Assembly: GCF_009733595.1 (NCBI RefSeq)
Contig: NZ_WOFH01000006.1
Location: 310,001 to 374,000 of the forward strand
DNA from: Actinomadura litoris
GTDB taxonomy: Bacteria; Actinomycetota; Actinomycetes; Streptosporangiales; Streptosporangiaceae
Direction: 5' to 3'
Length of the DNA stretch: 64,000 nucleotides
The notes below the pieces were generated by a model. That model saw only the letters and a program-made list of their open reading frames with translations, did not search any database and was not told the origin of the DNA. Both the position numbers and the translations under genes were made by a program. Positions 1 through 8,270 of the stretch are shown in pieces (within the stretch, counting starts at the first letter, position 1; each line of letters opens with the position of its first letter).

Positions 1-89
1 CGCAGGGCCATCAGGACATTACTCTTCGACCATGCCAAGCCGACCGTGAGGGCAGTGTCACCCTGCGGTGATGGGGGGACCACGGAAAG

Positions 90-611
90 GTGGCGACCCC
101 CTTTCAGCGAGACAAGGTCCGGCTGGTCTTCGACGCCCTGGACGGCGACGGCGACGGCACCCTCCGCGAGTCCGACTTCGAGGACCTCGCCCGCCGGTGG
201 GCGGCGACCCGGGTCGCGGGCGACGAGGAGCGCCTGCTGGCGGCGATGCGCGGCTGGTGGACGACGCTGGCCGCGCACTCCCGGGCGTCCGACGCGGTCG
301 CGATCGAGGACGTGCTGACCGTCGTGGACCTGCTCACCACCATGTCCGAGGCGGTCACCACGACCGCCTCGCTCATGTTCGAGGCCGTGGACGAGAACGG
401 CGACGGCCGCATCTCGCCGGCGGAGTACCGGCGGATGATCGAGGCGTGGAGCGGCGGCCGCGCCGACGTCGCCGACACCTTCGCCCTGCTCGACACCGAC
501 GGCGACGGCGTGATCTCCCGCGAGGAGTTCGCCGCCCACTGGTTCGAGTTCTGGGCCGGGGACGACCCCGCCGCCCCGGGCAGCCGGGTCTTCGGCCGCG
601 TCCCGGGCTGA
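90..611 (+). CDS. EF-hand calcium-binding protein
   Basis: A 173-residue soluble protein with three recognisable EF-hand loops. Loop one is at residues 18-29 (DGDGDGT core), loop two at 101-112 (DENGDGRIS) and loop three at 135-146 (DTDGDGVIS). Each has Asp at positions 1, 3 and 5 and an acidic residue at position 12. Between loops one and two is a helical stretch that could hold a degenerate fourth hand, as in the calerythrin/sarcoplasmic-calcium-binding type proteins known from actinomycetes. There is no signal peptide or membrane segment, so a cytosolic calcium buffer or sensor is inferred. The GTG start is chosen because the reading begins cleanly there and a purine-rich stretch (GGGGGA) lies about ten bases upstream. 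It converges on the kinase gene that follows and has no operon partner in view. Confidence 0.85.
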   Translation: MATPFQRDKVRLVFDALDGDGDGTLRESDFEDLARRWAATRVAGDEERLLAAMRGWWTTLAAHSRASDAVAIEDVLTVVDLLTTMSEAVTTTASLMFEAVDENGDGRISPAEYRRMIEAWSGGRADVADTFALLDTDGDGVISREEFAAHWFEFWAGDDPAAPGSRVFGRVPG

Positions 612-641
612 CCTCCCGGCGCTCCGGCGGCCCCCGGCCCG

Positions 642-1706
642 CTACCTCGTGAACCGCACCGTGACGCAGAGGCCGCCCTCGGGGCGGGCGGTGGTGGTCA
701 GGGCGGCGTGGTGGGCCTGGGCGACGGCGTTGACGATGGCGAGGCCGAGACCGTGGCCGTGCCGGTCGGGCGACCCCTTCTGGAAGGTCTGGAAGAGCCG
801 CTCGACCTGGTCGCCGGGGACGACCGGCCCGCTGTTGGCGACGGTGAGGGCCGCCTCCGCGCCGTGCGTCCGGGTGGTGACCCGCACCCACCCGCCCGCG
901 TGGTTGTGGCGGACGGCGTTGTCGACGAGGTTCGCGACGAGGCTCTCGACCAGCCTCGGGTCTCCGGCGGCCGCCGCGGGCGCCAGGCTCGCGGTGACCT
1001 CGATGCCCGCCTCCGCCGCCTGGGCCCGCCGGGAGGCGAGGACGTTCTCCGCGGTTCCGGCGAGGTCCAGCCCGTCCCGGCAGGTGACGCCGCGCTCGCC
1101 GGTGGCCAGCACGAGCAGCGCCTGGACGAGCCGCTCCTGGTGCCCGCCCAGGTCGAGGGCCTCCCGGCAGGCCGAGCGGAGCGTGGCGGCGTCGGCGTCC
1201 GGATCGGCGAGGGTCACCTCAAGGAGGGTGCGCAGGCCCGCGAGCGGGGTGCGCAGCTCGTGCGAGGCGTTCGCGACGAAATGGCGCTGCGCGTCGAAGG
1301 ACGCCTGGAGCCGCGCGAACAGGTCGTCGAGGGTGTGCCCCAGCTCGGTCAGCTCGTCCACCGGTCCGCCGAGGTCCAGGCGCCGGTGCAGGTCCCCGGC
1401 GGAGATCACCTTGGCGGTGGCGGTGATCGCGCGCAGCGGCCGCAGGAACCGTCCGGCGACGAACCAGCCGAGCACCAGCGCGACCGGGACCAGGACGGCC
1501 AGCGCGACGGCCGAGCCCGCGAGCAGGCGGGGGAGGCCGACGCCCGCTCCGGTGCCGGTCGGCGCCGGAGCACCGTCCCTGGTCTCGGTCGACCGGACGC
1601 TCGCGAGCGGCACGGCGACCATGACGACCACGAGGAACCCGGCCGCGTAGACGCCCGCCGCGTAGGCGAGCGCGAGCCGGGTCCGCAGCGGGCGCCGCGC
1701 GGTCAC
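642..1706 (-). CDS. two-component sensor histidine kinase
   Basis: A 354-residue membrane sensor kinase. Two transmembrane helices flank a short extracytoplasmic loop: one in the first 30 residues, the second at about 60-85. A HAMP linker follows, then a HisKA domain with the H-box ASHELRTPL and a HATPase_c domain with an N-box (LVDNAVRHN) and a G-box (HGHGLGLAIV). The GTG start overlaps the stop codon of the response-regulator gene by four bases (GTGA), so the two are translationally coupled. The open frame continues upstream through the regulator gene, but that part is out-of-frame shadow. The neighbouring divergent ABC-exporter operon is the likely target, a BceRS/CssRS-like arrangement, but the signal is unknown. 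Confidence 0.93.
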   Translation of the reverse strand: MTARRPLRTRLALAYAAGVYAAGFLVVVMVAVPLASVRSTETRDGAPAPTGTGAGVGLPRLLAGSAVALAVLVPVALVLGWFVAGRFLRPLRAITATAKVISAGDLHRRLDLGGPVDELTELGHTLDDLFARLQASFDAQRHFVANASHELRTPLAGLRTLLEVTLADPDADAATLRSACREALDLGGHQERLVQALLVLATGERGVTCRDGLDLAGTAENVLASRRAQAAEAGIEVTASLAPAAAAGDPRLVESLVANLVDNAVRHNHAGGWVRVTTRTHGAEAALTVANSGPVVPGDQVERLFQTFQKGSPDRHGHGLGLAIVNAVAQAHHAALTTTARPEGGLCVTVRFTR

Positions 1707-2365
1707 GCCGGTCCGATGCGGTAGCCGCCCTCGCGGACGGTCTCGATCACGGGCGGTTCGCCGAGCTTGGCCCGCAGCCGGTGCACGGCGTGCTTGACCG
1801 CGCTGCTGAACGGGTCGGCCGCCTCGTCCCAGACGCGTTCGAGCAGTTCCTCGGCCGACAGGACGAGCCCCGGCACGGCGAGCAGGCATTCGAGCAGCGC
1901 GAACTCCCGGGGGCTCAGCGCCAGCCGCCGCCCGGCCCGCGTCGCGACCCGGCGGGCCGGGTCGAGTGTGATGTCCCCGCAGGTCAGGACCGGCGGCAGC
2001 GGCGGGGTGGCGCGGCGGGCCAGCGCGCGGACGCGGGCGACCAGTTCGGCGAACGCGAACGGCTTCGGCAGGTAGTCGTCGGCGCCGAGGGCGAGCCCGC
2101 CGACGCGGTCCTCGATCGTGCCGGACGCGGTGAGCATCAGCACGCGGGTCCCGTCGCGGCCGTGGGCGAGGCGGCGGCAGATCTCGTCCCCGTGGACGCC
2201 GGGCAGGTCGCGGTCGAGGACCACCACCTCGTAGCGGGTGGCGGCGAGTCGTTCGAGCGCGGCCGTCCCGTCCAGCACGACGTCGACGGCCATGCCCTCG
2301 CGGCGCAGCCCGGTCCCGAGCGAGCGGGCGAGGATCTCGAAGTCCTCCACGACGAGGACCCTCAT
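1703..2365 (-). CDS. OmpR/PhoB-family response regulator
   Basis: A 220-residue response regulator: receiver domain in the first ~115 residues starting MRVLVVEDFEIL, with the acidic pair (ED) near the N-terminus, the phospho-acceptor Asp in VVVLDRDLPG and the conserved Lys in DDYLPKPF. A winged-helix Trans_reg_C domain follows (SPREFALLECLL, then HRLRAKLGEP and VRGGYR-like wing ending in GYRIGPA). The ATG start is chosen because the longer frame upstream lacks homologous sequence. It is first in a two-gene operon with the histidine kinase (four-base overlap) and lies divergent from the ABC transporter genes at 2488-5572. It probably controls that promoter region, since only 122 bp separate the two start codons. 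Confidence 0.93.
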   Translation of the reverse strand: MRVLVVEDFEILARSLGTGLRREGMAVDVVLDGTAALERLAATRYEVVVLDRDLPGVHGDEICRRLAHGRDGTRVLMLTASGTIEDRVGGLALGADDYLPKPFAFAELVARVRALARRATPPLPPVLTCGDITLDPARRVATRAGRRLALSPREFALLECLLAVPGLVLSAEELLERVWDEAADPFSSAVKHAVHRLRAKLGEPPVIETVREGGYRIGPA

Positions 2366-2487
2366 CGCCGCCCGCCGGGGCCGCCTGGTCGAAATGCCAT
2401 GCGGTGCACGATGCCAGATCCCCGGTTCCAGCCGGGTCGCGGCCGCCGCGACGCGGGCGGAACCGGGCGCCGCGTACAACCGTCGCC

Positions 2488-3423
2488 ATGAGTCCAACCG
2501 GAATCGTCGTCGCCGGTCTGCGCAAGCGCTACGGCGCGGCCCCGGCCCTCGACGGCATGTCCTTCTCCGTCCGCCCGGGGGTGGTGACCGGCTTCGTCGG
2601 CCCGAACGGGGCAGGAAAATCCACCACGATGCGCGTGATCCTCGGCCTGGACGCGGTCGAGGCGGGCGCCGCGCTCGTCGACGGGCGGCCCTACCGCTCG
2701 CTCCGGCGCCCGCTGAACCGTGTCGGCTCGCTGCTGGACGCGGCGGCGCCGCACCCCGGCCGCAGCGGGCGCGACCACCTGCTGTGGCTCGCGCACGCGC
2801 AGGGCCTGGCGTCGCGCCGCGTGGACCAGGTGATCGAGCAGGTCGGCCTCGCCCCTGCGGCGCGCCGCAGGGGCGGCGCCTACTCGCTCGGCATGCGCCA
2901 GCGGCTCGGGATCGCCGCCGCGCTGCTCGGGGACCCGCCGATCCTCATGCTGGACGAGCCGTTCAACGGCATGGACCCCGACGGCATCATCTGGATGCGC
3001 GCGTTCCTGCGGTCGCTGGCCGCCCAGGGGCGCGCCGTGCTCGTCTCCAGCCACCTGATGAGCGAGGTGCAGGACGTGGCCGACCACCTCGTCGTGGCCG
3101 GGCGCGGCCGGGCCCTCGCCGACGCCGCCGTGGACGACCTGGTCGCCGCCGTCTCCGAGGGCCGGGTGACGCTGCGGACCACGGCGGCCCCGCACGCGAC
3201 GGCGGTGCTCGTCCGCGCCGGTGCGAGCGTGGTGGCGGGCGGCCGCGACACCGTGACCGTCTCGGGGCTGCCCGCCGACCGGATCGCGGCGCTGCTCGGC
3301 GCGGGCGCGGTGCCGTTCTCCGAGGTCTCGGCGCACCGCGCCACCCTGGAGGACGTTTACCTGGAACTCACCCGCGAGGCGGTCGAGTACCGCGCGGCGA
3401 CCTCCACGGAGGTGCGGCGGTGA
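2488..3423 (+). CDS. ABC transporter ATP-binding protein (ABC-2 type)
   Basis: A 311-residue cytosolic ATPase that would power the two membrane proteins encoded after it. Walker A is GPNGAGKST (about residues 37-45), the signature appears as YSLGMRQRLGIAAALL, Walker B is ILMLDEPFNGMD, and the switch His is in VLVSSHLMSEV. The Q-loop region is atypical (SLLDAAAPHPGRS), as in the NatA/BcrA-type drug and antibiotic exporters. The ATG at 2488 is preferred over the longer in-frame extension because it matches the family N-terminus. Its stop overlaps the GTG of the permease gene by four bases. Divergent to a two-component system, so signal-induced export of an antimicrobial or lipid-like compound is inferred; substrate unknown. 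Confidence 0.93.
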   Translation: MSPTGIVVAGLRKRYGAAPALDGMSFSVRPGVVTGFVGPNGAGKSTTMRVILGLDAVEAGAALVDGRPYRSLRRPLNRVGSLLDAAAPHPGRSGRDHLLWLAHAQGLASRRVDQVIEQVGLAPAARRRGGAYSLGMRQRLGIAAALLGDPPILMLDEPFNGMDPDGIIWMRAFLRSLAAQGRAVLVSSHLMSEVQDVADHLVVAGRGRALADAAVDDLVAAVSEGRVTLRTTAAPHATAVLVRAGASVVAGGRDTVTVSGLPADRIAALLGAGAVPFSEVSAHRATLEDVYLELTREAVEYRAATSTEVRR

Positions 3424-4901
3424 CGCGCGACCGGTACGGCTTCCTCCTCCTGCTGCATGCGGAGTGGACCAAGTTCCGGACCGTCCGGGGCTGGGTCACG
3501 GGTACCGTGGCGGCCGCGCTGCTGGTCGTGCTGTTCGCCGTGCTCGCCGGGATCGGCGGCGGCGACGGCGGGCCGGACGTCCCGGTCGGGCCGGACGGCG
3601 GGCCCGTCACCGACAGCTTCTACCTCGTCCACCGCCCGTTGACCGGGGACGGCAGCGTCACCGCCGCCGTCTCCGCGCCGCGCAGCAGCCTGCCCAGGGG
3701 CCTCGCCGACCTGCGTCCCGGGCGCGTGCCGTGGTCGAAGGCCGGGCTCATCATCAAGGCGGGCACCCGCCAGGGGTCGCCCTACGCGGCGATCATGCTG
3801 ACCGGCGGGCACGGTGTGCGGATGCAGGACGGCTACACCCGCGACACGGCGGGCCCCGCCGGTGCGGCCCCGCGCTGGCTGCGGCTGGACCGCTCGGGCG
3901 AGGAGGTCACCGGCCTCGCCTCCGCCGACGGGACGCACTGGACCAGGGTCGGCACCGTCCGCGTGCGGGGGCTCGGGACGACCGTCCTGGGCGGGCCGTT
4001 CGTCGCGTCCCCGCCGGCCGTGCGGGGCATGGGCACGAGCGGCAGCGTGTCCACGGCCGTCTTCGAGGATCTCCACGCCGAGGGAGGCTGGGCGGACGGG
4101 AAATGGAAAGGCGAGCAGGTCGGTCCGCGATCTCCCACGTTCTCCGGCTATCCGCGGAACGTCGCGGGTTCGGTCGCGGAGGAGGGCGGCCGTCTCACGG
4201 TGACCGGCGCGGGCGACATCGCGCCCGCCGTCCGCGCGAGCCTGCCGACCGGCGGCACCCTCGGCGAGATCCTCACCGGCGCGTTCGCCGCGCTGGTCGC
4301 CGTGGTCGTCATCGGGACGCAGTTCATCACGAGCGAGTACCGCGGGAGCCTGATCCACCTCACGCTCGCCGCCGCCCCGCGCCGCGGCCGGGTGCTGGCG
4401 GCCAAGGCGATCGTGCTGTGGACCGTCACGTTCGCCGCCGGGCTCGTCGGAGCGGCCGTCGCGGTACCGGTCGGTGGGCGGCTCGCGCGGGCGAGCGGCG
4501 TCTACGTCTTCCCGGTGGCGTTCGCGACCGAACTGCGGGTGGTGGCCGGGATCGCGGCGCTGCTCGCGACCGCCTCGGTGCTGGCCCTCGCCGTCGGTGC
4601 CGTCCTCCGGCACGGCGCGGGCGCGGTCAGCGCCGTCGTCGTGGGGATCGTGCTGCCCTACGTCCTCGTCGCGATCCCGTTCATGCCCGCGGGCGTGTCG
4701 AACTGGGCGGCCCGGGTGACCCCGGCGGCGGCGTTCGCCGTCCAGCAGACGCTCGTGCCCTACGACCAGGTCGCGAGCGTCTACACGCCGTACGAGGGCT
4801 ACTATCCGCTGCCGCCGTGGGCCGGGCTGGGCGTGCTGGCGGGGTACGCGGCGGCGGCCCTCGCCGTCGCGGCCGTCCTCCTGCACAGGAGGGACGCGTG
4901 A
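3420..4901 (+). CDS. ABC-2 type permease with large extracytoplasmic domain
   Basis: A 493-residue membrane subunit. It starts with LLLLHAEWTKFRTVRGW, a motif typical of actinobacterial ABC-2 permeases (also seen in the next gene), followed by one helix. A soluble region of about 230 residues then follows, containing a concanavalin/DUF1349-like pattern (VPWSKAGLIIKAGTRQGSPY, SADGTHWTRVGTVRV), and then about five further helices from residue ~280. A large beta-sandwich insert between helix one and two is unusual and may bind a ligand outside the cell. The GTG start overlaps the ATPase stop (GTGA), and its own stop overlaps the next permease start (GTGA), so the three proteins are made in step. 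It pairs with the 224-residue permease to form the heteromeric channel. Confidence 0.88.
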   Translation: MTRDRYGFLLLLHAEWTKFRTVRGWVTGTVAAALLVVLFAVLAGIGGGDGGPDVPVGPDGGPVTDSFYLVHRPLTGDGSVTAAVSAPRSSLPRGLADLRPGRVPWSKAGLIIKAGTRQGSPYAAIMLTGGHGVRMQDGYTRDTAGPAGAAPRWLRLDRSGEEVTGLASADGTHWTRVGTVRVRGLGTTVLGGPFVASPPAVRGMGTSGSVSTAVFEDLHAEGGWADGKWKGEQVGPRSPTFSGYPRNVAGSVAEEGGRLTVTGAGDIAPAVRASLPTGGTLGEILTGAFAALVAVVVIGTQFITSEYRGSLIHLTLAAAPRRGRVLAAKAIVLWTVTFAAGLVGAAVAVPVGGRLARASGVYVFPVAFATELRVVAGIAALLATASVLALAVGAVLRHGAGAVSAVVVGIVLPYVLVAIPFMPAGVSNWAARVTPAAAFAVQQTLVPYDQVASVYTPYEGYYPLPPWAGLGVLAGYAAAALAVAAVLLHRRDA

Positions 4902-5572
4902 GAGCGGCCCTGCATGCGGAATGGACCAAGCTGCGGACGGTGGCCGCCCCCCGGTGGCTGCTGCTCGGCGCGATCGCCGCGACCGCGGCCCTCGGCGCCG
5001 GGGCGGCCTGGGCGGCGGCGTCCGTGGACGGCGGCGCCACGACCGTCCCGAGCCTCATCGGGGTCCGGCTCGGCCAGGCGCCGGTGGCCGTCCTCGGCGT
5101 CCTGGTGATCGGCGGCGAGTACGGCACCGGCATGATCCGCGCCACGCTGGCGGCGACGCCGCGCCGGACCGCCGTGCTGGCGGCGAAGGCCGTCGTCCTC
5201 ACCGGCGCCGTGGCCCCGGCCGGTGCCGTCGCGGTCCTCGGCTCGGCGGCGGCCGAGAGGCTCATCCTGCCCGCCGCCGACGGCCCGACGCCGCGCGCGA
5301 TCGGCGGATCGGTCCTCTACCTGGTCCTGATCGCCCTGCTCGGCCTGGGCGTCGCCGCCATCGTGCGGGACGCGGCGTCCGGCGCCGGCGCCGTCCTCGC
5401 CCTGCTCTACCTCCTCCCGGTCCTCACCCGGGCGATCGGCGGCCCGCGGTGGCTCCAGCGGATCGGGCCGGCGGGCCCCGACGGACCCTGGACCGGCCTC
5501 GGCGTCACCGCCGGATGGGCCGCCGCGGCGCTGCTGGTCGGCGGCCTGCTCCTGCACGTCCGCGACGCCTAG
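4898..5572 (+). CDS. ABC-2 type permease
   Basis: A 224-residue integral membrane protein, last gene of the exporter operon. It begins with the motif LHAEWTKLRTVAAPRW, shared with the preceding permease, and has about six hydrophobic helices. The cytosolic loop GGEYGTGMIRATLAATPRRTAVLAAKA is the usual ABC-2 coupling region, matching ITSEYRGSLIHLTLAAAPRRGRVLAAKA of its partner. It lacks the large outer domain of the partner, so the two form an asymmetric pair. GTG start chosen by the four-base overlap with the upstream stop. The gene converges on the RidA gene with only 16 bp between the stops. Confidence 0.88.
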   Translation: MRAALHAEWTKLRTVAAPRWLLLGAIAATAALGAGAAWAAASVDGGATTVPSLIGVRLGQAPVAVLGVLVIGGEYGTGMIRATLAATPRRTAVLAAKAVVLTGAVAPAGAVAVLGSAAAERLILPAADGPTPRAIGGSVLYLVLIALLGLGVAAIVRDAASGAGAVLALLYLLPVLTRAIGGPRWLQRIGPAGPDGPWTGLGVTAGWAAAALLVGGLLLHVRDA

Positions 5573-5588
5573 CCGGGAGGGGCGGATG

Positions 5589-5990
5589 TCACCCGACGGC
5601 GGTGCCCTCAAGCTCGACCATCAGCCCGGGGATCGCCAGCCGCGTCACCCCGAGCATCGTGGTGGTCGGCGCGGCACCGGCGGCGCCGAGCCGCCCCGCC
5701 AGCACCCCGTAGTGCTCGAACAGCAGGTCCACGTCGGTGGTGTAGACGTTGAGCCGGACGAGGTCCGCGAGCGACATGCCCGCCTCGGCGAGGACGGCCT
5801 CCAGGTTGTCCAGGGTCAGCGCCAGCTGCGCCGCCATGTCGTCCGGGTGCTGGGGCTCGCCCGCGCCGCTCATCGCGGTCTGCCCGGAGCAGTACAGGGT
5901 CCGGGTGTGCCCGGAGACGATCTCGCCCTGGTCGTAGCCCATCTGCGCCGACCACGGCCACGGGTTGACCGCCGTTCGCTCCACAGCCAT
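5589..5990 (-). CDS. RidA family protein
   Basis: A 133-residue member of the YjgF/YER057c/UK114 (RidA) family. Classical members hydrolyse reactive enamine/imine intermediates released by PLP enzymes. Family signatures visible are the LYCSGQTAM segment, the LTLDNLEAVLAEAGMSLADLVRLNVYTTD helix-strand unit and the C-terminal strand LMVELEGTAVG. The catalytic Arg that RidA proper has in its C-terminal part (near the TRxxV strand) corresponds here to the TRLAIPG segment, so deaminase activity is possible but not proven; several Rid subfamilies lack it. It lies divergent from the WYL regulator at 6082, with a palindrome between them, so it is the likely target of that regulator. Confidence 0.9.
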   Translation of the reverse strand: MAVERTAVNPWPWSAQMGYDQGEIVSGHTRTLYCSGQTAMSGAGEPQHPDDMAAQLALTLDNLEAVLAEAGMSLADLVRLNVYTTDVDLLFEHYGVLAGRLGAAGAAPTTTMLGVTRLAIPGLMVELEGTAVG

Positions 5991-6040
5991 ATCTGCTCCA
6001 TCCTTGACTGGTTGATGTCGAGGTCAGAGCGTCGCAGGGC

Positions 6041-6065
6041 ATACACGACATCCTGTGTCGTGTAT
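6041..6065. promoter_or_regulatory. perfect 10-bp inverted repeat, probable operator
   Basis: ATACACGACA and TGTCGTGTAT form perfect arms separated by five bases (TCCTG). The palindrome sits between the divergent ridA-like gene and the WYL-regulator gene, 16 bp from the regulator's ATG. Such a site is expected for a dimeric YafY-type regulator; binding by the neighbour is inferred. Confidence 0.7.
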
Positions 6066-6081
6066 TTCGTAGAGTTCCCTT

Positions 6082-7050
6082 ATGCGCGCCGATCGGTTGG
6101 TCTCGCTGGTCCTGCTGCTGCGCCGGCACGGCCGGCTGTCGGCGGCCAGGCTGGCCCGCGAGCTGGAGGTGTCCACGCGCACCGTCCTGCGCGACATCGA
6201 GGCGCTGTCGGCGGCGGGCGTCCCGGTCTACGCCGAGCGCGGGCGGCACGGCGGGTTCGCGCTGCTGCCCGGCTTCCAGACCGAGCTGACCGGGCTGAAC
6301 CACGACGAGGCGCTCGCGCTGCTGGTCGCCGGGTCGCGGCGCGGCGCACAGGTGTTCGGCCTCGGCTCCGCGCTCGCCTCGGCGATGCTCAAGGTGGCCG
6401 ACGCGCTGCCCGAGGGCCACCGGGACATCGCGGCCGGGGCGGCGCGGCGGCTGCTCATCGAGCCGGAGACCGACCTGCTCTCGCGGCGTGCGCCCGCCGA
6501 GGAGGTGCCCGACGCCGTGGCGGCCGAGATCCGGCGCGCGGTGTTCGCCGGGCACCGGCTGCGCATCCGCTACGCGGCCGTGGACCAGGCCCCGAAGTGG
6601 CGGACGGTCGACCCGATCGGCCTGGTCACCGCGCGCGGCCAGGGCTACCTGCTGGCCGCGAGGTCGGGCGAGGACCGCACCTACCGGCTGTCGCGCGTCC
6701 TCGCCGCCGAGGAGCTCGACGAACCCGCGGAGCGTCCGGACGACGTCGATCTCGACCGGGCCTGGCAGGAGCGCAGCACGCGGTTCCGGACCGGCGGCGA
6801 CCAGGTCGTGGTGCTGGTCAGGATGAACCCGGCCCGGCGCAAGGAACTGGTGGACACCGCGCTCGCCGTCCTCGCCGAGGAGAGCGACGAGGACGGGCGG
6901 CTGCGGCTGGAGGTCAGCTTCCAGGACGCGCGGCACGCCGTGTGGGCGCTGTGGCAGCTCGGCGTGAGCGCGGAGGCCCTGGCACCGGAGTGGCTGCGCG
7001 CCTCGCTGCGCGACCGGGCGGTCGCGATCGCCGCTCGCTACGAGACCTGA
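6082..7050 (+). CDS. YafY-type transcriptional regulator (HTH-WYL)
   Basis: A 322-residue regulator. An N-terminal HTH_11/DeoR-like winged helix covers residues ~4-58 (LVLLLRRHGRLSAARLAREL, STRTVLRDIEAL). A WYL ligand-sensing domain follows at about 145-225 (VFAGHRLRIRYAA...RTVDPIGLV, QGYLLAARSGEDRTYRLSRV), then a WCX-like C-terminal domain. WYL proteins bind small ligands or nucleic acids and act as repressors or activators; the effector here is unknown. It is the only gene rightward of the palindrome at 6041-6065, which suggests autoregulation together with control of the divergent RidA gene. ATG start with weak upstream purines. Confidence 0.9.
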   Translation: MRADRLVSLVLLLRRHGRLSAARLARELEVSTRTVLRDIEALSAAGVPVYAERGRHGGFALLPGFQTELTGLNHDEALALLVAGSRRGAQVFGLGSALASAMLKVADALPEGHRDIAAGAARRLLIEPETDLLSRRAPAEEVPDAVAAEIRRAVFAGHRLRIRYAAVDQAPKWRTVDPIGLVTARGQGYLLAARSGEDRTYRLSRVLAAEELDEPAERPDDVDLDRAWQERSTRFRTGGDQVVVLVRMNPARRKELVDTALAVLAEESDEDGRLRLEVSFQDARHAVWALWQLGVSAEALAPEWLRASLRDRAVAIAARYET

Positions 7051-7064
7051 CGGCGGCCCCGACG

Positions 7065-7090
7065 GCCCCGGCGGCTTCGGCGGCCGGGGC
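7065..7090. terminator. GC-rich hairpin between convergent genes
   Basis: GCCCCGGC (7065-7072) pairs with GCCGGGGC (7083-7090) around a ten-base loop that can itself fold. It lies between the converging stop codons of the WYL regulator and the DinB gene, as expected for a bidirectional terminator. No U-tract, as is usual in actinomycetes. Confidence 0.45.
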
Positions 7091-7093
7091 GGC

Positions 7094-7579
7094 TCAGCGG
7101 CCGGTCGCGCCGTCGATCAGCTCGCGCAGGATGTCCGCGTGGCCCGCGTGGCGCCCGGTCTCCTCGATCATGTGCGCGAGGGCCCAGCGGACGCTCGGCG
7201 CCGGACGTCCCGGCCGGGGCCGGGGGAGCGGCGCGTCGAGGTCGGCGCACCCGTCGAGCACCTCGTTCGCGCGCTCGACCGCCTCCTCGTAGCGGGCGAG
7301 GACGTCGGCCACGCTCGCCGCCGGCGCGGCCCGGAACGTCGCCTGCCAGTCGGCGACCTCCTCGCCGAGGAACATCGCGCGCTCGACGAACGCCAGGTGG
7401 TTGACCAGGCCGAGCAGGTTCGTGCCCGAGGGCACCGCCGCCTCCCGCACCCGCGGTTCCGGCGCGCCGGCGACCTTCGCGGCGACCGACGTCCTGAGGT
7501 AGTCGAGGAAACCGCGCAGGACGTCGGCCTCACCGCGTCCGGTCCGGGGCGGCGGCGTGTCGGTGCGGCGCCTGGGCAT
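7094..7579 (-). CDS. DinB family protein (DUF664-like)
   Basis: A 161-residue four-helix-bundle protein of the DinB/DUF664 group. The pattern LRGFLDYLRTSVAAKVAG, TNLLGLVNHLAFVERAMFLG and the C-terminal VRWALAHMIEETGRHAGHADILRELIDG carries the three metal-binding His positions expected (NHLAFVE, HMIEETGRH, GHAD). In actinobacteria such proteins are often mycothiol- or metal-dependent transferases; the substrate here is not evident. ATG start. It is divergent from the XRE-cupin regulator gene, separated by 89 bp that contain an inverted repeat, so co-regulation is possible. Confidence 0.85.
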   Translation of the reverse strand: MPRRRTDTPPPRTGRGEADVLRGFLDYLRTSVAAKVAGAPEPRVREAAVPSGTNLLGLVNHLAFVERAMFLGEEVADWQATFRAAPAASVADVLARYEEAVERANEVLDGCADLDAPLPRPRPGRPAPSVRWALAHMIEETGRHAGHADILRELIDGATGR

Positions 7580-7643
7580 GATGGCCTCCTCCTGGTCGGA
7601 ACGCTCCCAGTCTCACCGCCACCCCCTCGATCTGGCACGAAAT

Positions 7644-7660
7644 CTTGCCGTTCTGGCAAG
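7644..7660. promoter_or_regulatory. inverted repeat, probable operator
   Basis: CTTGCC and GGCAAG are perfect six-base arms around GTTCT, eight bases before the ATG of the XRE-cupin gene; a related half-site TGGCA lies just upstream. Position and symmetry suit autoregulation by the HTH protein. Confidence 0.5.
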
Positions 7661-7668
7661 CTGGCCCT

Positions 7669-8262
7669 ATGGACCATGGGACGGAGGACGTCCTCGACGC
7701 GGTCGGCCCGCGCCTGCGCGCCCTGCGCCGCGAACGCCGCATCACGCTCGCCGACCTCGCGGCGACGACCGGGATCTCCGAGAGCACGCTGTCGCGGCTG
7801 GAGAGCGGGCGGCGGCGCGCGACGCTGGAGCTGCTGCTGCCGCTGGCCCGCGTCTACGACGTCCCGCTGGACGACCTGGTCGGCGCCCCGCGCACCGGCG
7901 ACCCGCGCATCCACCTGAAGCCGATCCACCGGTTCGGCATGACGTTCGTCCCGCTGTCGCGGCGGCCGGGCGGCACGCACGCGTTCAAGATGATCATCCC
8001 GGCCCGGCCGGAGCCGCCGGAGCCGGTGCCGCGGACGCACGAGGGCGTCGAATGGCTGTACGTGCTCAGCGGGCGGCTGCGGCTCGTGCTCGGCGAGCGC
8101 GACCTGACGCTGCCGCCCGGCGAGGCGGCCGAGTTCGACACCTCGCTGCCGCACTGGCTGGGCAGCGCCGACGGCGGCGCGGTCGAACTGCTCATCCTGT
8201 TCGGCCAGCAGGGCGTCCGCTCACACGTGCGCGCGACCCCGCACGGGCCGTTCCCGGGGTAG
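7669..8262 (+). CDS. XRE-family regulator with C-terminal cupin
   Basis: A 197-residue regulator with an HTH_3 domain at residues ~10-65 (LRALRRERRITLADLAATTGISESTLSRLESGRRRATLELLLPLA) and a cupin_2 barrel at ~105-175 (THEGVEWLYVLSGRLRLVLGERDLTLPPGEAAEFDTSLPHWLG). In the family the cupin senses a small molecule or metal and modulates DNA binding. ATG at 7669 is chosen: the longer frame would run through the inverted repeat at 7644-7660. No good Shine-Dalgarno is visible, so a leaderless transcript is possible. Divergent from the DinB gene. Confidence 0.88.
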   Translation: MDHGTEDVLDAVGPRLRALRRERRITLADLAATTGISESTLSRLESGRRRATLELLLPLARVYDVPLDDLVGAPRTGDPRIHLKPIHRFGMTFVPLSRRPGGTHAFKMIIPARPEPPEPVPRTHEGVEWLYVLSGRLRLVLGERDLTLPPGEAAEFDTSLPHWLGSADGGAVELLILFGQQGVRSHVRATPHGPFPG

Positions 8263-8270
8263 GACGCGGG

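Noticed and set aside
642..2525. 627-residue open frame on the minus strand spanning regulator and kinase
   Set aside because: Only the last 354 codons have family motifs; the upstream part is an out-of-frame shadow of the response regulator gene.
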